Shown in pieces: positions 57,301 to 64,000 of a stretch of DNA of 64,000 nt. Each line of letters starts with the position of its first letter. Within the stretch, counting starts at the first letter, position 1. The notes under the pieces were generated by a model that saw only the letters and a list, made by a program, of their open reading frames with translations, searched no databases and had not been told where the DNA came from. A program made the position numbers and the translations under genes. This stretch comes from Cyrtodaria siliqua (taxonomy: Eukaryota > Mollusca > Bivalvia > Adapedonta > Hiatellidae), in contig JAWPHD010005605.1 of the NCBI GenBank assembly GCA_037043455.1, forward strand, positions 1 through 64,000, read 5' to 3'.

Positions 57301-60300
57301 AACTGGTCATCCGACCTGGAAACTAATAGAGTATTGACGCTGTACATATCTGCAAAGCATCGTTTTGAATATGATATTTATAAAGATGTATTGCATACAA
57401 GGCGCGATCACAGTGTTTTAACCAGATTACGTTTGTCCGCTCATAGTTTAAGGTTCGAAACAGGGAGGTATTCTCGCGAAAGACTAGAAAGGAATGAAAG
57501 GATTTGTCAGATATGTAACACTAACGATATTGAGGACGAGTTCCATTTTACCTTAATATGCCCTGCTTATAATACAATCAGAAGTAAATATATCAAACGA
57601 TATTACATACAAAGGCCAAGCATGTTTACATTTATCGCTCTCCTTCAGTCGTCTAACAAAAATGAAGTTAATTTTAATAAATTAATTTTAGCAAATATAT
57701 TTCAGAAGCATTCTTTTTAAGACGTACCATGATAAATAACGTATATGCTCGTTCATCCTCACGATATAAAAGTCGTTCCATTATAATGCATTAGATTTAC
57801 TCCATATATATATAAATAAAATTATATATATATGTTTTTTGTGTGTTTTGTTTGTCTGTTTCTTTGTGTGATTGTTTTCATTCGAGTTATCTATTTTTTC
57901 ACGCAATATTTTATAAATAGGCGAAATTGTACTAATCTTGTCAACGTGTTTAAGTTATATTTGTAAATGTGCATTTATATGATGAAAAACTATGTAATAG
58001 TTTAAGTCAATTCAATTTCTTCTTCTTCATATTAATCGGTTAAATAAACTTCATAAAATCCATTTTAATCACTGTAAATACTTCTGTTTTGTTGGAGGAC
58101 CATATGTTAGACTGGCTATGTAATCCTCTTGAAATAAAGATATTATTATTAGGTGATAATTTGAATTCATGGAATCCATAATTTGATTTCTTGATATCAA
58201 TATTTCGATTTATTGATATCAAGAAATGAAATCTTGATATAACACATTTCTGTATAAATAGTAAAACGGCGCCCGATTCAGCCCATTTACCATTGACAGA
58301 AATATATTTCGTCTCCGCTCCGCTCCGAGACAATGAAACAGGTTTGAACTATGTACTGGCATAATAAAACGAAACAGGGTATTCGACATATCATTTGTCA
58401 AATCGTTAAAATTAGAAATCACATTAACACCATCAGTTGATAATTCAAATCGTGTGGTACTGGTACATGCAATGTCGTCGATATTAACTTCGCGAATACT
58501 AGTATCCTAATTATTTTACGTCTGATGGATCATTATATACATGTGTCGCTTGTATGCATCCGATGGATCATTTTATACATGTAATATGGAAAAGAAATAC
58601 TACATTCCGGAGATAAGCAAACGTTACTATAGCACACTTTAATTAATGATAGGTTACTATATATATGTCACGTCTGAGTCGCCGATATTACAGGTAACCA
58701 AACTGACAGATTGGTTTTACAAAACACTTGCAATTTAGTGTTTAGTTTACTTTTTAAACCAATCAGATGTCTCAGAATTTCAAAGTTTGCACCATTTATT
58801 CATGAAGATTTTACTACTAGCGCTCTTCGTGGTTTGGAGTGTGACCTTTATAGAGACTATCGATACAACCTGTCGTTAACACTAAACCGGATATAGTATA
58901 TGAAGAGAAATCATCACCACTAAGAAACCGCGATCGGTCGATACACTCCCTCACTTTCGGTGTCTTAATGGTGAATCTTCATAGCCTCTATCCTATATGT
59001 AGCATTTTTTGAGGGGGATAGCGTGGCCCAGCGGATAGCTGGCCCAGTTGATAGCACGGTGGACTAACAATCCTGAGGACCCAGGTGGAATCGCGCCATT
59101 GAGTTTCGTGGGTGTGTTAAAAGAAAGGAACGCATTTAACATACCGATTACAGCGTATATCCATACCTGTTAACCTAACTCTTCTACGGTATTCCGTTAC
59201 GGCCATCGTAAATCTTGAAGTGCTTAGCAAACATTACAATAAGCGTCTCCATTTATTCATCCAGTATCATTTTGACTTTAAACCTGCTTGCATAATATTC
59301 AATTAAATTTTGAGTTTTACTTTTTCGTCTTATTCTACCATAAGTTTAACTATATTAATGGCCCAGTGACCTCAAATGCAATCCCAAGCTTCTTTTCATA
59401 TATGTTACTTACACAGCAATATTATCAACAGTTAATAATGTGCAAACAAAACAATTTGCTTTATGCTATTCTTATAATTAATAATAATGATTGAACACAT
59501 GCAAGTTATGTAGAAAAACTAACGAGACGCCGTGAGATTTTAAAAAATCAAGAATGCCGTGTATCCCTTTAACTCGCTTGTCGACTTTGAATGGTACGAT
59601 GGCGATATATGGAAGGGCATTAACGCAAAAAACAACAACAGACATGTATAGTGTACACATATACGTGTGTAAACCAACACATGTCAACTCCAGCCTTGCA
59701 TAATGTTCACATGTACTCGTGTAACCCAACAAATGTAAACTTCAGGCTTGTAAATTAACATATGTAAACACGAGACATGTACATTGTACATATCTACGTT
59801 TAAATCCGCATGCTGCAGATCGACAGAGTACACATATACACTTCTCATTTTGACATGTCTCAAGTTAACATGTCCAGGTTTACAATATACTCAATACATC
59901 TATAGATGATTTCGCACCTTCAGCGAGGTTCGAATGTGTCCGTCATTTTCCGAGATAAGGTCATCAGGTGTGACCTCATCTATAGATGTATTAGTGACTT
60001 GTAAACCTGGACATGTTAACTGGAGCCATGTCAAAATGAGAAGTATATTTGTACTCTGTCGATCTGAAGCATGTGGATAGTATTCGTATTCCTACTAAAC
60101 CAAAGGTAATATAGACTAATTGAATTGGGGTTTTAAGGCGCACCAACACATGAAAAGGTTATATGGCGCCTAACAGGCATGAACATGCCAGGCTCATCTT
60201 CCATGTACATCGAGATAAAATATGAAAAAATGGGCCTGGAACCTTCTCACCCTGAACTGCAGAGTTGCTGCAAATGCAGGGATCATGATGAAGACCTTTA

Positions 60301-63300
60301 ATGAACATGAACAAAAAATGATAAAATGAACATGAATTTGGGGGATTTTACCCCTCTGCCTACTCCTCCAGAGGGATCTGCAGTGGCCCTATTCTTTGCC
60401 CCGTGACCAAACGGGGGCCCCCGATACCACACGGGCTATACTAATGCTTGTATGGAGTCTTTCAATGATACGTTGTTAAACTGTACATTACAAAATTCCC
60501 TTCTTTCTTAGGTCATGAAGGTTTAATCGCAAAGAAGAAAGAAGAAGCGTCAACCACTAGGGTAGCAGGTGCTGGGTCCTACAGGATAATAAAGAGTCAC
60601 GAGAATGATCATAGTATATACAAGTTTCCCACTGAATACACAAACTCTCTCCAGGCTTTGTTGTCCAACATGAACTCAACCGTGGGGAGTAACCTCGCTC
60701 CGATTGGCTCCGATCAACAACATGACGTCACCACTTACCAAGCTCCGGTTAATGAGTTGGTAATTACAAAGGAACACCAAGCAAGAATTGACCATCTGAA
60801 AGCCACCTGCAAAAGTCATTCACACATAAGATACAGAGAGCAACGAAAAGGCAACTTGACCCAGTTTTTCTACTCTAAAGAATATCGTTTTGCATATTGC
60901 AAGGTTCCGAAGTCTGGCAGTACATTCTGGATGAAGTTATTCATGGTAAGCATGTCCACATATATTTAAACGTTCAACAGACATATGTATATTATGTTAA
61001 AGTTATCGGAGGCGATCTGGAAGAGTGCTTGGTGTCACTCCAACATTTGTTAAACGTGTATATTAACTGGTTTCAGAAACGACAAAAAGCGTGGAAATTC
61101 CACGAAAACTAAGTTTTCTATAAGCTTTCTACAAAGTTTCGTTCCAATATTTCTCTTCATATAACCAACCTACACAACAAGTTTCACTTCAGTATCTCAC
61201 TCCTAACTGTTATGCCCAGAAAACATGTTGCTACTAAAGTAACAATCACATGATATTGGCCCAGTTACCTCAAATGCTTCTTTTCTTTATAAGTTACCTA
61301 CACAGCAAGTTTCGATGCATATCTTTCAATACATATGTTCACTGTTTCTAAACCTACCGACGAGGTATATATATAACATATTTTGAGAATCCAAACTCTA
61401 TAAACACATTTAAACGCTTTAATCAGCCAGGCCAGACCCCGAAACTGGAGCGTCGAATTAAGAGGTTACCAACTCATTTCATTTTACGCATATTCAATCA
61501 CGGGTATTTTAATAACCCGTGAATAAAACAATACTTTTATCGACACATGAACATTGTTATATGTCCTGAACACCTGGACAGAGTTTTGATAAACAATTTT
61601 CTAGTGTAATTTTGCCGTTATTTGACGGGTTAGTTTCTTTAACAAAAGTTATTGAGTGAAAACACTGTTTCTATTTTTAGTACCAATGACCTAGACCCCA
61701 GTGACCTCATATACAATACCAAGCTTCTTTTTCATATAAGCTACCAACACAGCAGGTTTCGACCTTTTATGGTGACGGCGGCCATCTTGGTTGACTCAAG
61801 TTTAAGTAAATTAGCAGCCATTGACCGTAGGTTCATCCATGTGAAGTTTGCCAAAATAATCCAAGCGTTTTATGTGAAACAGTCGACATGGTCGATAAGC
61901 AAAAGTTAACGGACGGACGGACGGCTTGAGCCTTCGTCTCATGTGAGCTAAAAAGGCCACTGGGGTTTAAACAAGGTTCTAGGATGCACTTAAGCTACTG
62001 TTAAACAATTAACTTGTTTAACTGTTTCAGTAGTGATAAAATAAAAGACAGATGAGACAGCATTTTCTGTAATATAGCATGCATCTTACATAAAACTCAA
62101 TGGAAACATTGATAACACAAATATGAAATGTGCATACAAAAGTGCAATGCACAGTTCTTAAAGGTACAGGGGTACTGCTGAAAGATAAATAAACAAAGTA
62201 TTAGCATTTCAAAGTACAAGCGACACATGCAATACAAGCATATGAAATTGTAAAACAGTGTGCAAAGTACAAGAAAAGCATAGCACATCTAACCAATATT
62301 GTTACTCTATTTCAGGCTTTAAACAAAGGAGATGACTATTCCCGCATTATGTCGCTATGGTCAAGGGCACAAATCCATGAAAAAACAAAACGATTTGAGA
62401 CGCATCCGCTGAGCCTACTTCGGGTCAATATGCGAACGGTTGTCGTGTCCAGAAACCCCTACTCTAGACTATTTTCAGCGTATGTAGACAAAGTGTATAT
62501 GCCTTTTTTTTGGGAACAGTTCGTCAGGATGGAAAGTGTCAAACAGTTAGAGCCTTTCTATATCAATTATACAAAAGAGGTGTTAAAGAAGTCCAAAAGA
62601 CAGTTAAGTGGACATTTATTCAAATATGTAGACACCCTTCGAGAGAAAGGTTTACTGACGAAGCTGAACATATCAGTGAAAGTAACACCTACATGCCTAA
62701 ACAACGCATCATTTGAACACTTTTTAAGGTTCATTATATCAGAAGTAAAGGCTGGCCGGACCCTAGAGCCCCACTGGGCCCCTATCAGTCATTTATGTAG
62801 ACCGTGTAGATTTAACACATACAAGGTTGTAAAGCAGGAGTCGTTCAATACAGACGTTAAACACGTGTTGAAATCGTTTGGTGTCGATTTGTCTAAGTAT
62901 GCTTACCTCATGAACTCACTCACAGAGGACCGGGCAAAGGTCTCCATACCATCGATTATAGGAGTTGTGGATACGAAGATAAAGACACATGCAGTTAACT
63001 CGTGCATTACGCACGAAGAGATCGTCAAACGGATGTGGAAATCGTTTCAGATTCAGGGATTTATAAGTAATGACATAGAGTTACCTGACAATTTAATAAC
63101 TGCAGATAAGAAATTTGATAGATGGAAAACGACTGGTGCGGCTCTAGATGCCATTACTAAAAGACCTATGACGTTATCGGACAGTGAGAACCAACGTCAT
63201 GACTATCTCGTTAAAGCATACGCTGATGTAAGCGATCAAACAATCAAGGATATACAAGCTATATATAATCAAGATTTTGTGCTATTTAATTATTCTTTTA

Positions 63301-63314
63301 AGTCTCCAGTTTGA
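51281..63314 (+). CDS. carbohydrate sulfotransferase (Sulfotransfer_2 / CHST8-14-like), three exons
   Basis: Predicted Golgi type II membrane enzyme that transfers sulfate from PAPS to a glycan. Joining 51281-51386, 60512-60945 and 62316-63314 gives 512 codons plus a stop with matching phases. The N-terminus is a short cytoplasmic MGRNIK and a hydrophobic anchor at about residues 7-27. The 5'-phosphosulfate-binding motif KVPKSGSTFW lies at about 166-175 and the 3'-phosphate motif RNPYSRLFSAY at about 226-236. A later CRPCRF Cys pair is typical of the CHST8-14/HNK1ST group. Several N-glycosylation sequons are visible, as expected for a lumenal enzyme. The acceptor sugar cannot be told from sequence. 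No defect was seen. Confidence 0.9.
51387..52014. other. sulfotransferase intron 1, no further feature
   Basis: AT-rich intron with no recognisable element. Confidence 0.5.
52015..52312 (+). mobile_element. SINE, second family, 3' part
   Basis: Shares GTGTATC-x-GAGT-x-TAT, CCGAGCACGT, AGAGAAGGGCAAGTTTCCGG and AAATAACCTTTACTGTGTTG, plus the TTTTCAATTCAATTC end, with the complete copy at 56645-56965. The tRNA head is lost and a GC-rich stretch is duplicated. Confidence 0.7.
52313..53396. other. sulfotransferase intron 1, no gene recognised
   Basis: AT-rich sequence, no supported feature. Confidence 0.5.
53397..54020 (-). pseudogene. LINE 3' end: C-terminal ORF2 relic, minus strand
   Basis: The minus-strand frame 54018-53575 reads LETLCSKQLRSCITKIILSA, LRIKSGRYSRGRTESNEKVC and NTNDIEDEYHFILIC, a Cys/His finger near the LINE C-terminus. 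It is about half identical to the plus copy at 57259-57720. A TAGATAGATA tail at 53397 marks its 3' end. 5' truncated. Confidence 0.75.
54035..54400 (+). pseudogene. LINE ORF2 C-terminal relic of another clade
   Basis: FKDLNWLSFPKRVQYHTCLM, VYKSLNGQKPEYI and RTLRSKKNENLHIPRSHT, then GPKEWNSLLF and after a frame change SLNQFKRLLTYHLMKL. This is the usual tail of CR1/L2/Jockey-type RT proteins. 5' truncated and joined head to head with the minus-strand LINE relic. Confidence 0.75.
54405..54835 (+). repeat. about 110-bp tandem repeat after the LINE relic, four units
   Basis: The unit words TTTCACATTCTGCAGGAGTG, TGATGTGAGATGTACTCA and ATAGAGTG-x-CACAACA-x-TAG recur at 110-125 bp spacing. Probably the expanded 3' UTR of the adjacent LINE. 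Confidence 0.8.
54836..56309. other. sulfotransferase intron 1, no gene recognised
   Basis: AT-rich, with a TATAGAAAACTA-type repeat region at 54905-55250. No supported frame. Confidence 0.5.
56310..57720 (+). pseudogene. LINE ORF2 C-terminal half, interrupted by a SINE
   Basis: Before the SINE: EVVDDFNYLGVVFNYTGSFT, KALKAVNLLFINIKKYELNP and FAAFVGSILNYGSQVLVF. After it: EIERLHLKYYKQILGVKLST and VYGELGRYPLYINT. A stop follows, then 57259-57720 reads LRLSAHSLRFETGRYSRERL and CQICNTNDIEDEFHFTLICP. The order is that of a LINE reverse transcriptase thumb and C-terminal finger. Frame breaks show it is dead. Confidence 0.8.
56645..56965 (+). mobile_element. complete tRNA-headed SINE (second family) inside a LINE
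   Basis: Head GGGGCGCAGTCGGTAGCGCG and GGCCCCGGGTTCAATCCTC, then TTGGGCAAGACACTTTTCC, CGTGTATCGGTTTATCCTCC and TAATAACCTATACTGTGTTG, ending ACATTCAATTC. It splits the LINE frame between VLVFTKS and EIERLHL. Only a very short target duplication (CAAG) can be seen. Confidence 0.82.
58219..58512 (-). CDS. unassigned open frame, possible exon or repeat
   Basis: From an acceptor-like attag at 58511 the minus strand reads DTSIREVNIDDIACTSTTRF, ELSTDGVNVISNFNDLTNDM and SNTLFRFIMPVHSSNLFHCL. It goes on to NIFLSM before a GTAAAT that could be a donor, or to a stop at 58219. Amino-acid use looks protein-like, but I recognise no family and no partner exon. It lies in sulfotransferase intron 1 on the opposite strand. 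It may be part of an unknown mobile element. Confidence 0.3.
58513..59024. other. sulfotransferase intron 1, no gene recognised
   Basis: A short direct repeat of CATCCGATGGATCATT-x-TATACATGT-type words at about 58520-58585. Otherwise nothing. Confidence 0.5.
59025..59135 (+). repeat. SINE head remnant
   Basis: GCGTGGCCCAGCGGATAGCT and a duplicated GGCCCAGTTGATAGC-x-CGGTGGA, then CATTGAGTTTCGTGGGTGTG, the sequence that follows the tRNA head in the SINE at 56645. The rest of the SINE is missing. Confidence 0.55.
59806..60075. repeat. 100-bp-arm hairpin (foldback)
   Basis: The left arm (GCATGCTGCAGATCGACAGA, TTGACATGTCTCAAGTTAAC, CATCTATAGATG) at 59806-59910 is inverted at 59974-60075, with a spacer of about 65 bp. 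The inner ends CATCTATAGATG are themselves palindromic. Arms differ at a few positions. Confidence 0.85.
60080..60511. other. sulfotransferase intron 1 end; possible repeat
   Basis: The GC-richer block 60120-60440 (GGCGCACCAACACATG, CCTCTGCCTACTCCTCCAGA, GGGGGCCCCCGATACCACAC) looks like the end of a mobile element, but I cannot name it. Confidence 0.4.
60512..60945 (+). CDS. sulfotransferase exon 2: stem region and 5'-PSB motif
   Basis: The acceptor (ttctttcttag) is followed by an open frame starting HEGLIAKKKEEAS. It runs through a low-conservation stem to YRFAYCKVPKSGSTFWMKLF and a donor (gtaagc) in phase 0. KVPKSGSTFW is the PAPS 5'-phosphosulfate loop. A shorter ATG-started reading from 60658 would miss the N-terminal 49 residues of this exon. 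Confidence 0.9.
61120..61340 (+). repeat. short dispersed repeats (ACCTACACAGCAAGTTTC words)
   Basis: The motif ending TATAAG-x-TACC-x-ACACAGCAAGTTTCGA recurs at 61155, 61290, 61725 and, weaker, 59395, each after a GTGACCTCAAATGC-like word. All are noncoding. Confidence 0.55.
61355..61650 (+). repeat. dispersed 310-bp repeat (GACGAGGTAT family), copy 3
   Basis: CTACCGACGAGGTATATATA to TTTTGCCGTTATTTGACGGG, matching 35325-35590. Confidence 0.75.
61908..62000 (-). repeat. (ACGG)n tract and minus-strand PLE tail fragment
   Basis: CGGACGGACGGACGG at 61909, then AAAAGGCCACTGGGGTTTAA and GGTTCTAGGATGCAC, the reversed middle of the PLE tail. Confidence 0.6.
62001..62315. other. sulfotransferase intron 2 end
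   Basis: AT-rich, no feature other than the acceptor at 62315. Confidence 0.5.
62316..63314 (+). CDS. sulfotransferase exon 3: catalytic C-terminal part
   Basis: The acceptor (ctatttcag) begins ALNKGDDYSRIMSLWSRAQI in phase 0, followed by MRTVVVSRNPYSRLFSAY (3'-phosphate-binding motif) and ISHLCRPCRFNTYKVVKQE. It ends YNQDFVLFNYSFKSPV and TGA at 63312-63314. The final sequence around QAIYNQDFVLFNY is the common C-terminus of this sulfotransferase family, so the protein looks complete. Confidence 0.93.
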   Translation, partial: ALNKGDDYSRIMSLWSRAQIHEKTKRFETHPLSLLRVNMRTVVVSRNPYSRLFSAYVDKVYMPFFWEQFVRMESVKQLEPFYINYTKEVLKKSKRQLSGHLFKYVDTLREKGLLTKLNISVKVTPTCLNNASFEHFLRFIISEVKAGRTLEPHWAPISHLCRPCRFNTYKVVKQESFNTDVKHVLKSFGVDLSKYAYLMNSLTEDRAKVSIPSIIGVVDTKIKTHAVNSCITHEEIVKRMWKSFQIQGFISNDIELPDNLITADKKFDRWKTTGAALDAITKRPMTLSDSENQRHDYLVKAYADVSDQTIKDIQAIYNQDFVLFNYSFKSPV

Positions 63315-63524
63315 GAACAATTAAGTGAATCTTGTTAATTAAGAACTGTTATGTTGTCTTAATTATTATGTTAATTTGTTGTTGACAAACTGTAGCAGTC
63401 ACCATTAGTAAGCAGCTTATGCATATGTAATTAGCATATTCAATTAGCATATTCAATTAGCATATCCAAGGGGACCATTATAGGCCATCTCAATACGGGG
63501 GAAAGGGCAGGTGGCATTTACCGG
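63315..63524 (+). other. 3' flank or 3' UTR of the sulfotransferase gene
   Basis: Contains a short AATTAGCATATTC tandem at 63430-63470. No clear AATAAA before the array. Confidence 0.45.
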
Positions 63525-64000
63525 ATCATTATCAATTCCATAGTCATAATGCATATACTATTTCTGTTCCATAGTCATAATGCATATACTATTTCTGTTC
63601 CATAGTCATAATGCATATACTATTTCTGTTCCATAGTCATAATGCATATACAATTTCTGTTCCGTAGTCATAATGCATATACTATTTCTGTTCCATAGTC
63701 ACAATGCATATACTATTTCTGTTCCATAGTCATAATGCATATACTATTTCTGTTCCATAGTCATAATGCATATACTATTTCTGTTCCATAGTCATAATGT
63801 ATATACTATTTCTGTTCCATAGTCACAATGCATATACTATTTCTGTTCCATAGTCATAATGCATATACAATTTCTGTTCCGTAGTCATAATGCATATACT
63901 ATTTCTGTTCCATAGTCACAATGCATATACTATTTCTGTTCCATAGTCATAAGGCATATACAATTTCTGTTCCATAGTAATAAAGCATATACTATTTCTG
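63525..64000 (+). repeat. 31-bp tandem array running off the window
   Basis: The unit CCATAGTCATAATGCATATA plus CTATTTCTGTT is repeated about 15 times with a strict 31-bp period and few variants (CATAC/CATACA, CCATAG/CCGTAG). It starts about 210 bp after the sulfotransferase stop. Confidence 0.95.

Noticed and set aside
60897..61112. 71-codon frame overlapping the sulfotransferase exon 2 end
   Set aside because: It is out of frame with the conserved KVPKSGSTFW reading and crosses the splice donor.

Overview
The window looks like nuclear DNA of a mollusc, most likely a bivalve. It is AT-rich, intron-dense and packed with repeats. The two host genes I can support are a secreted GH10 glycoside hydrolase with a CBM-like N-terminal domain and a Golgi-type carbohydrate sulfotransferase. 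The repeats are Penelope-like elements (PLE), LINE 3' ends, tRNA-headed SINEs, inverted-repeat elements and satellites, a mix I associate with bivalves. The species is an inference. I see no bacterial operon, CRISPR array, rRNA or intact tRNA gene.

Gene 1 is a GH10 (endo-1,4-beta-xylanase-type) gene on the minus strand, from an ATG at 42709 to a stop at 10159. I could place eleven exons by hand: 42709-42528, 37260-37171, 35197-35041, 32006-31970 (a 37-bp microexon), 23985-23827, 20596-20541, 17909-17772, 16806-16638, 15014-14907, 14389-14174 and 10581-10159. From 37260 down, all phases fit and every splice site is GT-AG. The middle of the CBM-like domain is not found, so at least one exon is missing between 42528 and 37260. 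The first exon carries an in-frame TGA. The last 58 codons of the final exon come from an inserted PLE tail.

Gene 2 is a plus-strand carbohydrate sulfotransferase (Sulfotransfer_2 type) with three exons: 51281-51386, 60512-60945 and 62316-63314. Together they encode 512 residues with a signal anchor and both PAPS-binding motifs.

Layout: 0-14 kb is a graveyard of PLE copies in both orientations, one Ty3/gypsy-like gag relic and a TTAA-flanked inverted-repeat element. 14-24 kb holds GH10 catalytic exons with minisatellites, PLE tails and SINEs. 24.8-31.0 kb is a 61-bp satellite of about 100 units inside a GH10 intron. 31.2-34.8 kb holds a TTAA-flanked element with a tRNA-like core and a 2.8-kb foldback element. 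35-42.7 kb holds the N-terminal GH10 exons, LINE and SINE pieces and GCGAAAAGACG repeats. 43.1-47.0 kb is a 39/52-bp minisatellite. 48.8-50.6 kb holds two inverted-repeat elements, one filled with self-complementary 20-bp units. 51.3-63.3 kb is the sulfotransferase gene with LINE and SINE relics in its introns, and the window ends in a 31-bp tandem array.

The two genes show no functional link beyond both acting on carbohydrates. Most short open frames in the window are repeat or retroelement shadows.
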